Assembly: GCA_003542415.1 (NCBI GenBank)
Contig: DPKR01000124.1
Coordinates: forward strand, 1-9,226
Source of the DNA: Alphaproteobacteria bacterium
GTDB lineage: Bacteria > Pseudomonadota > Alphaproteobacteria > RF32 > CAG-239
Reading direction: 5' to 3'
Length of the DNA: 9,226 bases
Positions 1 to 5,407 of this stretch are shown in pieces; positions within the stretch are counted from its first letter, which is position 1, and the number at the start of each line of letters is the position of its first letter. The notes under the pieces are model-generated. The model searched no databases, was not told where the DNA came from, and saw only the letters and a program-made list of their open reading frames with translations. The position numbers and the translations under genes are program-made.

Positions 1-1016
1 TTATCTTCAATATTCACAGCAGCACCATTTTTAACCAATGTTGTGATAATTTTGGGATCTTCAGTAAGCTCTGCAGCCAACATTAAAGCCGTACGTCCAT
101 TGTCGTTTTTTGCATCAACAATCGCCCCACTCTCAATTAATATAGTAGCTACATCCAGATTGGAAGCAAAACTCACTGCCGCCATTAAAGGCGTGAAACC
201 ATTATTTGCTCTACTATTTATATTTGCTCCATTCCTAATCAGTATAGTAGTAATTTTTGGATTTTTATTAAAACCGGCTGCAGCCATTAAAGGCGTTAAA
301 CCTTTGTCTGTTCTGGTATTAACATCTGCTCCATATTCAATTAAGGTATTAATTACGTCAGGATTTTGGTTAAAACTAGACGCACTAATAAGAGCTGTAG
401 CACCTCTGATATTTCTAGTATTAACATCTGCTCCTTTTTTAATAAGCATCTCTATAATTTCTGAACTTTTATTGCTTGCTGCTGCTAACATTAATGCAGT
501 ATTTCCTTCATCGTCTCTTGCTTCCATATTTGCACCATGTTTAATTAAAGTTTCAAGAATTTTTGGATCTTCTGCAATCATTGCTGCTAACATTAATGCT
601 GATACACCATCATTGGTTTTTGATTCAACATTTGCACCATATTTAATTAAAGTGTCAATAACTTCAAAGGTATTATTAAACCCTATTGCCATCATTAAAA
701 TAGGGTATTTATCATACAATATTTTGTTCGACGTTCTAAATAACAGTTTGTTAACTATTTGTTTTTCTTTTTCGTTTCTCGCTAATTTGTTAAATTTACT
801 CCTAAGTTCCGACATTTCAGAATCTTCATCAACATCAAAGATCATATCAACAAGATCGTTGACTTCTGCGCCTTCTTTTATCATATCTTCCACTATTTGA
901 GCAGTTGCTCGTTGCCACCACTCAGGTGTTTTATCTGCAAAACTTTCCTTTGCTTGTACTGAAAAAGTAGTCAGAGCAACAAGCAAAATTGTTAAAACTG
1001 AAATTATTTTTTTCAT
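1..1016 (-). CDS. Exported ankyrin-repeat protein, C-terminus cut by window edge
   Basis: The reading frame opens at the ATG at 1016-1014 and stays open to base 1, giving 338 codons without a stop, so the C-terminus lies outside the window. Residues 1-22 form a Sec signal peptide: a KK start, a hydrophobic core LTILLVALTTF, and a likely cut after VQA. Residues 35-100 are charged and less repetitive. From about residue 101 there are seven ankyrin repeats, with the turn glycine at 137, 171, 205, 239, 273 and 307, an exact 34-residue period (102 bp). Typical repeat parts are TALMLAA, then NPDVINTLI, then GADVNTR. Ankyrin repeats bind proteins; the partner here is unknown. The protein is probably periplasmic or secreted. 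It starts 22 bases after the stop of the other ankyrin gene, with a modest AAGAGA ribosome site, so the two are probably co-transcribed. Family assignment is firm; function is not. Confidence 0.93.
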   Translation of the reverse strand, partial: MKKIISVLTILLVALTTFSVQAKESFADKTPEWWQRATAQIVEDMIKEGAEVNDLVDMIFDVDEDSEMSELRSKFNKLARNEKEKQIVNKLLFRTSNKILYDKYPILMMAIGFNNTFEVIDTLIKYGANVESKTNDGVSALMLAAMIAEDPKILETLIKHGANMEARDDEGNTALMLAAASNKSSEIIEMLIKKGADVNTRNIRGATALISASSFNQNPDVINTLIEYGADVNTRTDKGLTPLMAAAGFNKNPKITTILIRNGANINSRANNGFTPLMAAVSFASNLDVATILIESGAIVDAKNDNGRTALMLAAELTEDPKIITTLVKNGAAVNIED

Positions 1017-1038
1017 ATACAATATCTCTTTTAAAAAA

Positions 1039-2049
1039 CTATTGGTACATTTTGTCATTTAAGAGCCAATAGGCATTTGTTTGATATATATCTGGATTTT
1101 CTTTAGCATAATCTAATGCTGTCTTTCCGTCTATATCTTTAATTTTTGTGTCAGCACCATTATTTATTAGAAGTTCTACGATTTCTGGTTTTGAACTAAA
1201 AACTGATGCAAAAATTAATGGAGTCCATACCGAATATTCTTTTCCGATTTCGTTATCTAATCCCCTGAAAGCAGATAAGAAACTAAGACGTACTAATCCC
1301 CCAATACCTAATTTAGATGTTGTTTCAATATTAGCCCCATATTTCAATAAGAGCTCTGCGACTTCTATATTAGAATCTGAAGTTAGGCAATGAATCAATG
1401 GTGTCCATCCGTATTTATCTCTTGCCTCAACGTCCGCTCCATTTTTGAGCAAGACTTCTACAACTTTAGGATTACGGATTCCAGAAATTAACACAGTTTT
1501 TCCATCTTTATCTCTTGATTCAATATTTGCTCCATATTTAATTAAAGTTTCTATCACATCAGCGTTTTTATTGTATTGTGCTGCTATTAATAAAGGGGTA
1601 AGACCTTCCTCATTTCTAGCATTAACATCTGCGCCATGGTTAATTAACAGAGAAATGATTTCTGGATTTTGATTATGGCGAGCAGCTTCCATTAAAGCTG
1701 TTGATCCATCTTTATCTCTCGCGTCAATTGATATACCATTTTTTATAATAGCGTCAACGACATTCAGGTTTTGGCTTTTCGCCACTGCTATCATCAAGAT
1801 TGTTTTGCCATCACTATTTCTTGCGTTAGCACCTACTTCTTTCATTATTTTTTCTACCATTTCAGATGTTTGCCCATCAGTATTCGCGAGTGCTAACATC
1901 ACATCGTCAAGATTCAATATCTTTACATTTGCGTTTTTTTGCCTTTGATAACTTTGAGTGTTAGTGTGATAGGCGGAAGCTTTATATTCGTTTTGGATTA
2001 TTGCCATAAAAATAAACAAACCAACTAAACAGCGTACGATTTTTTTCAT
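1039..2049 (-). CDS. Exported ankyrin-repeat protein with an interrupted repeat array
   Basis: A complete 336-residue protein. Residues 1-26 look like a Sec signal peptide (KK start, core CLVGLFIFMAII, possible cut after ASA). Ankyrin repeats have turn glycines at 81, 115, 149 and 183 (34-residue period). The next repeat is only 31 residues long, reaching G214, because the loop between its helices is shortened (GIRNPKVVEV). After the following repeat about 26 extra residues (roughly 246-273, containing GGLVRLSFLSAFRGLD) split the array before it resumes at WTPLIF. A final capping repeat has TALDYAKENPD and a tyrosine-rich tail. The start ATG follows AGAAGGA at good spacing. A 50-base gap separates it from the small exported gene upstream, and that gap holds a candidate promoter. 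It is likely periplasmic or secreted and involved in protein binding. A paralogue of the downstream ankyrin gene, with strongly similar repeats but a different N-terminal region. Confidence 0.95.
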   Translation of the reverse strand: MKKIVRCLVGLFIFMAIIQNEYKASAYHTNTQSYQRQKNANVKILNLDDVMLALANTDGQTSEMVEKIMKEVGANARNSDGKTILMIAVAKSQNLNVVDAIIKNGISIDARDKDGSTALMEAARHNQNPEIISLLINHGADVNARNEEGLTPLLIAAQYNKNADVIETLIKYGANIESRDKDGKTVLISGIRNPKVVEVLLKNGADVEARDKYGWTPLIHCLTSDSNIEVAELLLKYGANIETTSKLGIGGLVRLSFLSAFRGLDNEIGKEYSVWTPLIFASVFSSKPEIVELLINNGADTKIKDIDGKTALDYAKENPDIYQTNAYWLLNDKMYQ

Positions 2050-2067
2050 CTTCTTTTCCTTCTAGAT

Positions 2068-2096
2068 TTTATAGATAGTTCTGATTAATGAGACAA
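2068..2096 (-). promoter_or_regulatory. Candidate sigma-70 promoter for the ankyrin gene pair
   Basis: On the minus strand TTGTCT (2096-2091) and TATAAA (2073-2068) are separated by exactly 17 bases. They match the -35 and -10 consensus at four and five of six positions. Transcription would begin about 10-15 bases before the ankyrin start codon, just upstream of or at its AGAAGGA ribosome site. The surrounding DNA is AT-rich, so a chance match is possible. Confidence 0.4.
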
Positions 2097-2099
2097 TTT

Positions 2100-2327
2100 C
2101 TACTTGTTTTCACAATATAATAGTACCGCAACTTTACCTTCAGGATCAAACAAATAACATACTTTTGTATCTGTTTCGCAAATCACTCCACCCTCCATCC
2201 AACCATCATCTACATGTCGATGGCACGTATTATATCTTTCTTGTCTCGAAACTGCTTTTTGAGGAATGCTCATAAAGACCCCTCCTAATATTAATAAAAA
2301 AATTGCAACAAATATTTTATTTTTCAT
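2100..2327 (-). CDS. Small exported protein with four cysteines, unknown function
   Basis: I do not recognise this protein. From the ATG at 2327-2325 it is 75 residues. It has a basic start (MKNK), a hydrophobic segment FVAIFLLILGGVFM, and a likely signal-peptide cut around QKAVS. The mature part is about 48 residues with cysteines at 35, 50, 57 and 72, enough for two disulphides if it reaches the periplasm, plus a histidine-containing stretch CHRHVDDGW. An in-frame ATG at 2354 would add nine mostly lysine residues. I prefer 2327 because AGGGAA lies 7-10 bases before it and the longer N-terminus adds only charge. The start overlaps the zinc-ribbon gene by 11 bases in another frame, suggesting translational coupling. 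It could be a small periplasmic or surface protein, or a membrane-anchored one if the hydrophobic segment is not cleaved. Existence as a gene is likely; function is unknown. Confidence 0.7.
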   Translation of the reverse strand: MKNKIFVAIFLLILGGVFMSIPQKAVSRQERYNTCHRHVDDGWMEGGVICETDTKVCYLFDPEGKVAVLLYCENK

Positions 2328-2511
2328 TTTCTTCTTCCCTATCTTCATTTTCACTTAGAAGTTCAAAATCATAATAATTCATTCCACCATTCCACTCCTT
2401 GAGAATAGCATGACAGACCTCGCATCTTTGGTAATCTTTATCTCTCATTTGAATTGATTGTTCTTTATATGAGTATTTTGCCCCACAATGTTTACATATG
2501 ACTATTGGCAT
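2317..2511 (-). CDS. Small zinc-ribbon protein, unknown function
   Basis: A 64-residue protein with two CxxC pairs: CKHC at 6-9 and CEVC at 30-33, 20 residues apart. This is a typical four-cysteine zinc ribbon. After the second pair comes HAILKEWNGGMNYYDF, then a very acidic tail (SENEDREEENEK). It has no signal peptide or membrane segment, so it should be cytoplasmic. The start is well supported by AAGGGAG (2525-2519) seven bases before the ATG. The stop lies inside the next gene. Immediately upstream is a structured RNA ending in an intrinsic terminator, so expression may depend on readthrough. Zinc ribbons of this size may bind nucleic acid or protein partners; nothing here says which. I recognise the fold but not a named family. 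Confidence 0.78.
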   Translation of the reverse strand: MPIVICKHCGAKYSYKEQSIQMRDKDYQRCEVCHAILKEWNGGMNYYDFELLSENEDREEENEK

Positions 2512-2533
2512 TAATTGTCTCCCTTATTTGTCA

Positions 2534-2569
2534 CAAAATCAAAAACAACCGCCCCTTGAAGAGCGGTCG
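2534..2569 (-). terminator. Intrinsic terminator at the end of the structured RNA, before the zinc-ribbon gene
   Basis: Read on the minus strand, ACCGCTC (2567-2561) pairs with GGGCGGT (2554-2548) around the loop TTCAAG, with one G-U pair. A further C-G and G-U pair below (2569/2546, 2568/2547) extend the stem to nine pairs. It is followed by TTTTTGATTTTG. Transcription reading leftward would stop about 25-30 bases before the zinc-ribbon start codon. Confidence 0.75.
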
Positions 2570-2790
2570 GAGAGTTCAGAAATCACACAATAGAAAATGA
2601 CTCCGTTGGCCTTTAGGAAAATCCTTGAACATCCGCCAACGGCTCCCCGACCAAAACAATCGGGGATAATCTGTGCTTCTTTTAAAAAATTAAAAGATAG
2701 CACTTTTTACAGCGTTATCCTTTCGCTGTCTATTGTGAGAGCTTCTGACAGCCCCGCACCCACAAGGTACTTGATATAAAATTTCTTCTA
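2534..2790 (-). ncRNA. Unrecognised structured RNA or attenuator leader with a five-way junction
   Basis: The minus strand folds into a compact multi-branched RNA. A closing helix pairs 2748-2743 with 2581-2576 (TCAGAA/TTCTGA) and 2737-2730 with 2593-2586 (CACAATAG/CTATTGTG). Inside are four hairpins with perfect stems: ACAGCG/CGCTGT (2709-2729, directly abutting the closing helix); GTGC plus CTTTTAA/TTAAAAG (2673-2703); CCCCGA/TCGGGG (2645-2665); and CCGTTGGC/GCCAACGG (2603-2642). The last also contains an inner AGGA/TCCT hairpin. A small hairpin (2773-2794) sits at the presumed 5' end and an intrinsic terminator at the 3' end. The minus strand is chosen because the terminator and promoter read that way and the zinc-ribbon gene follows directly. 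It may be a free small RNA or a cis-acting leader. It lacks the RNase P core motif GAGGAAAGUCC and any tRNA-like tmRNA end, and does not have the single-rod shape of 6S RNA. The class is unknown to me. Confidence 0.6.
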
Positions 2791-2796
2791 TATCCG

Positions 2797-2825
2797 GTTA
2801 TAATGAAAGCATATTTTTGTGAAAA
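2797..2825 (-). promoter_or_regulatory. Candidate sigma-70 promoter for the structured RNA and zinc-ribbon operon
   Basis: On the minus strand TTTTCA (2825-2820) and TATAAC (2802-2797) are 17 bases apart, matching consensus at four and five of six positions. Initiation near 2790 would produce an RNA of about 250 nt ending at the terminator near 2538. The site lies between the mnmA terminator and the RNA, where a new promoter is expected. Confidence 0.42.
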
Positions 2826-2841
2826 AGTAAAGAAAAAAAAC

Positions 2842-2968
2842 AAAGTCTGAAGAATGGTTCAGATGGAGTAAAAAAACAAGGTGACCAAAATTTTAGTTTA
2901 CAAGAAAGTAAATGAATTTTGGTCATCCGCAGTTTTTTTTGCTTCAGATGAGCCGTTATACAGACTTT
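2842..2968. repeat. 127-bp imperfect palindrome overlapping the end of mnmA
   Basis: The arms align over about 50 bases each. The ends are the perfect inverted pair AAAGTCTG (2842-2849) and CAGACTTT (2961-2968). Further in, both arms share a TCA/AG segment, then an A-run (left) opposite a T-run (right), then GTGACCAAAATT (2881-2892) against AATTTTGGTCAT (2915-2926). A final TTTAC/GTAAA pair surrounds the AAGAAA centre. The right arm includes the mnmA stop codon and its last two to three codons. It could be simply a large terminator, or a remnant of a REP- or MITE-like element; only one copy is in the window. Confidence 0.7.
2871..2926 (-). terminator. Intrinsic terminator of the ftsE-to-mnmA operon, possibly bidirectional
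   Basis: On the minus strand TGACCAAAATT (2925-2915) pairs with AATTTTGGTCA (2892-2882) over eleven bases, with an inner TTTAC/GTAAA stem. It is followed by TTGTTTTTTT. It begins about 30 bases after the mnmA stop. The plus strand has a T-run (2933-2940) after the same stem, so it could also block rightward transcription. A second, outer stem (CAGACTTT/AAAGTCTG) is followed by a further T-run, GTTTTTTTTC. Confidence 0.75.
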
Positions 2969-4038
2969 ATCACCCCGCCGCCTAAGACATAGCCTCCCTC
3001 ATCATACATCACGGCAGATTGCCCGATGGCAACGGCTTTTTGTGTTTCATGAAAAATCAGTTTTGCTTTGCCGTTTTCAAGCGGCTCATAGGTTGCTTCA
3101 AAAGGGGTTTGAGATGAGCGAAGTTTTAAGTAAACTTCTGCTTTTTCCGCCATTTCAGGCGTTGAGAGAAAACGCATATCGTCAATGATTAAAGATGTTT
3201 TGTAGCCGTCTTCGGCATAGCCTAAAACAACCTCATTTTTTTCTTTGTTTAAAGCCACAACATAAAGCGGTCTGTCAGCACTGATGCCAAGCCCCCTTCT
3301 CTGCCCGATGGTAAAATGCCAAATTCCCTGATGCTTGCCTAAAACTTTACCGTTCAAATCCACAAAGTTCCCTTCTCTGTCAGGCTCTTGCAAAATGTCA
3401 TTAATGTCGCCGGAATAAAAATCCTGACTGTCTTTTTTGTCGCTCACTTCCAGCCCGAACTCTTTTGCAATTTTGCGCACTTCGTCTTTGGTATAATCAC
3501 CGAGCGGCGTTAAAATACGGCTCAATTGCTCTTGGCTCAAACGATAAAGAAAATAACTTTGGTCTTTTTTAGCATCAACTGCCTGTCTTAATTGATAGCG
3601 CTTTAATTTTTCATTATAAGAGAGCCTCACATAATGCCCCGTTGCAAACTTGTCAAACTCCAACCCCAAAGCTTTTGCGCCCCTCGGCAACGCCTCAAAT
3701 TTGATGTTTGAATTGCACACAATGCAAGGGTTTGGTGTGTGCCCAGCCAAATATTCTTCCTTAAAGTTTTTTAAAACGAGCGCCTGATATTCTTTTGTGC
3801 AATCAATCACATGATATTCAATCCCGATTTTTTCACACAAAGCTTTGGCTGTTTCAATGTCTTTTTCTTCATGCGGCGAAAAGCAGGCGTCTTTCAAATG
3901 TCCGCCGCTTAAAGCTTTGAATTTTTCTTTGTCCCAAATAGACATTGTTGCCCCAATCACCTCATGCCCCGCTTTTTTGAGCAAGCATGCCGTGACAGAT
4001 GAATCAACCCCGCCTGAAAGACCAACCAAAACTCTCAT
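2956..4038 (-). CDS. mnmA: tRNA-specific 2-thiouridylase MnmA, variant lacking the second conserved cysteine
   Basis: A 360-residue cytoplasmic enzyme that puts sulfur on C2 of U34 in tRNAs for Lys, Glu and Gln, using ATP and a sulfur relay. The N-terminal PP-loop SGGVDSS (8-14) binds ATP. TPNPCIVCN (101-109) holds the catalytic cysteine at 108, with another cysteine at 105 where the E. coli enzyme has Asp99. GHY (134-136), DQSYFLY (159-165) and GQRRGLG (245-251) are family motifs, and the C-terminal barrel is complete. The odd point is KDSQDFYSG (202-210): E. coli has KDSTGICFIG there, with the persulfide-forming Cys199, and this protein has Tyr208 instead. From memory such SQDFYSG forms occur in some other bacterial lineages, so it may be a distinct subfamily or an acquired gene. 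It starts 7 bases after plsC; its GGAG site lies inside the end of plsC, implying coupling. It ends in a large palindromic terminator. Confidence 0.95.
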   Translation of the reverse strand: MRVLVGLSGGVDSSVTACLLKKAGHEVIGATMSIWDKEKFKALSGGHLKDACFSPHEEKDIETAKALCEKIGIEYHVIDCTKEYQALVLKNFKEEYLAGHTPNPCIVCNSNIKFEALPRGAKALGLEFDKFATGHYVRLSYNEKLKRYQLRQAVDAKKDQSYFLYRLSQEQLSRILTPLGDYTKDEVRKIAKEFGLEVSDKKDSQDFYSGDINDILQEPDREGNFVDLNGKVLGKHQGIWHFTIGQRRGLGISADRPLYVVALNKEKNEVVLGYAEDGYKTSLIIDDMRFLSTPEMAEKAEVYLKLRSSQTPFEATYEPLENGKAKLIFHETQKAVAIGQSAVMYDEGGYVLGGGVIKSV

Positions 4039-4045
4039 TTTTGCT

Positions 4046-4804
4046 TTATGCTCCTAAGTTCTTTTTCACCCATGGATATTTTTGAACAGCTTCATCGTTG
4101 AGCTCTTTGCATTTTGCTTCAATCACTTGTTCAAGTTTTTCCATAAAAGCTTTTTTATCTTCATGAGCTTGAACATCCATTGCCGGCAAAAACTCAATCA
4201 CAGCCGTTCCGGGATATCTCAAAAACGAAGCCTTTGTCCAAAAGAGCCCCGTGTTGACGGCAACCGGCACCACTTTTAATTTCAAGTTTTCTGCCAAAAA
4301 CAGAAAGCCCGACTTGTAGCCTTTTGTTGTGCCCGGTTTGCAACGCGTTCCTTCAGGAAAAACAACAACAGGCCTCTTTTCGGCAACAATTTTTGCAACA
4401 CCTTTGAGCATATTTTTCATTGCCTTCGCGCCGCCTTTGCGGTCAACCGGCACCATGCCGTAAAAATATTGCGTCCACCCGAAAAACGGCATATAAACCA
4501 ATTCTTTTTTCAAAACATAAGTGCATGTCGGCACAGGTTGCGTAAATGCATAAGTTTCAAGCGCGGATTCATGTTTGCAGGCGTACAGTGCCGGCTCTTT
4601 TGAAACATTTTCCAACCCTCTGTATTCAACTTTCAAACCGGCAATGTGTTTGACACACCAAAAAATAATCCGCATCACAATTTTATCCCAAAGGAAAATC
4701 GTTCCTTTTCTTGAAACGGGGCCCACAAAAAGCGTTATAATGCACCCCGCAATCATCACAGAAAAGAAGCAAATATTGCATATAAGCGAACGAATATAAA
4801 TCAT
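4046..4804 (-). CDS. plsC: 1-acyl-sn-glycerol-3-phosphate acyltransferase (PlsC family)
   Basis: A 252-residue inner-membrane-associated enzyme expected to acylate lysophosphatidic acid to phosphatidic acid in phospholipid synthesis. An N-terminal hydrophobic segment (about 8-28) anchors it. Acyltransferase motif I is KHESALE, with catalytic His78 and Glu83 where the textbook HX4D has aspartate. The substrate-binding region has VPVDRKG (118-124), motif III is FPEGTR (149-154) and motif IV is VVPVAVNTG. All are in the right order and spacing. The tail is charged and helical (residues 215-245). AAAGGA lies about ten bases before the start, in the 15-base gap after the DUF218 gene. It belongs to the ftsE-ftsX operon, an arrangement I associate with Alphaproteobacteria. 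The glutamate in motif I is conservative and probably does not abolish activity, though related acyltransferases (for example for ornithine lipids) share these motifs. Confidence 0.92.
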   Translation of the reverse strand: MIYIRSLICNICFFSVMIAGCIITLFVGPVSRKGTIFLWDKIVMRIIFWCVKHIAGLKVEYRGLENVSKEPALYACKHESALETYAFTQPVPTCTYVLKKELVYMPFFGWTQYFYGMVPVDRKGGAKAMKNMLKGVAKIVAEKRPVVVFPEGTRCKPGTTKGYKSGFLFLAENLKLKVVPVAVNTGLFWTKASFLRYPGTAVIEFLPAMDVQAHEDKKAFMEKLEQVIEAKCKELNDEAVQKYPWVKKNLGA

Positions 4805-4819
4805 TTTTCTTTAGTCCTT

Positions 4820-5407
4820 TTAAATTAGTCCTGATATTAAATTTTTGAGATAAACATAAATAAATTTATGATATTCCGAAGCAATCAAACAAAAACTCTT
4901 CGGCCTTTTCCACCATCGTTTCGACACATTTTTTGAATAAACGGGGTGTTCAATCACCTCAACATCCGGATTTAGCGCCTTGAGCTCATTTAAGCTTCTC
5001 GGCATATGATAATATGAGGTGACAAGCCTGATTGATTTTAAGTTGTTGCGGCGAATAATCTCACTAACCTCTATCGCATTTTCAATGGTGTTTGTTGCTT
5101 CTTTGCCCAAAAACACATGATCTTTTTGCCGCATAATTTGAATTTTGTTTTGTTTTTCGAGCGAGCCGAAATTCACATGCGGCTCCACTCCTGAAATAAA
5201 AAGCATATCAGCGAGCCCGTTATTGTATAATTTGACTGCTTCGGCAATGCGATTTTTGCCCCCGGTTAAAACAACAATGGCATCTGTTTTTGTTGTGCTG
5301 TCAATCGGGCGCTTTCTGATATATTGCTGAAAGATAATAAAACCGCCGAGCCATATCAAAAACAAACACTCAAAATACATTAAGGCAATAAACTTAGCGC
5401 GTCTCAT
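4820..5407 (-). CDS. DUF218 / YdcF-SanA-like membrane protein
   Basis: A 195-residue protein with one N-terminal membrane segment (about 6-28) and a DUF218 domain after it, predicted to face the periplasm. Visible family motifs are TDAIVVLTGG (41-50) followed by R53, ISGV (71-74), ATNTIENA (104-111) and TSYYHMPRS (130-138). These correspond to the Rossmann-like core and conserved polar residues of the YdcF/SanA/ElyC group. Members are linked to envelope integrity and, in ElyC, to peptidoglycan or lipid-carrier metabolism; the precise reaction is not settled. The start codon follows the ftsX stop with no gap (TAA-ATG), and its AAGGA ribosome site is inside ftsX, so translation is coupled. Its place between ftsX and plsC fits an envelope role. 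A signal anchor is more likely than a cleaved signal because no clear cut site follows the hydrophobic stretch. Confidence 0.88.
   Translation of the reverse strand: MRRAKFIALMYFECLFLIWLGGFIIFQQYIRKRPIDSTTKTDAIVVLTGGKNRIAEAVKLYNNGLADMLFISGVEPHVNFGSLEKQNKIQIMRQKDHVFLGKEATNTIENAIEVSEIIRRNNLKSIRLVTSYYHMPRSLNELKALNPDVEVIEHPVYSKNVSKRWWKRPKSFCLIASEYHKFIYVYLKNLISGLI

Noticed and set aside
43..900. Long plus-strand open frame opposite the first ankyrin gene, and similar ones opposite the second
   Set aside because: The protein is a hydrophobic repetitive antisense image of the ankyrin repeats. The minus strand has a signal peptide, ribosome site and clear ankyrin repeats.
1..2049. CRISPR-like regularly spaced repeats
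   Set aside because: The 102-bp periodicity is coding and explained by 34-residue ankyrin repeats; there are no short identical repeats separated by unique spacers.
2597..2779. Plus-strand 60-codon frame in the intergenic region
   Set aside because: It has no ribosome site and no recognisable protein features, and it lies across the paired segments of the structured RNA.
2534..2790. Known RNA genes: RNase P RNA, tmRNA (including the split alphaproteobacterial form), 6S RNA, SRP RNA
   Set aside because: No GAGGAAAGUCC core, no tRNA-like GGTTCGA or CCA end, no tag reading frame, and a branched shape unlike the 6S rod or SRP hairpin.
2771..2806. Plus-strand promoter with a perfect TATAAT at 2798-2803 and TTGATA upstream
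   Set aside because: The spacer is about 22 bases, and the only thing downstream is the palindrome with its T-run and then the antisense of mnmA. The overlapping minus-strand promoter makes more sense.
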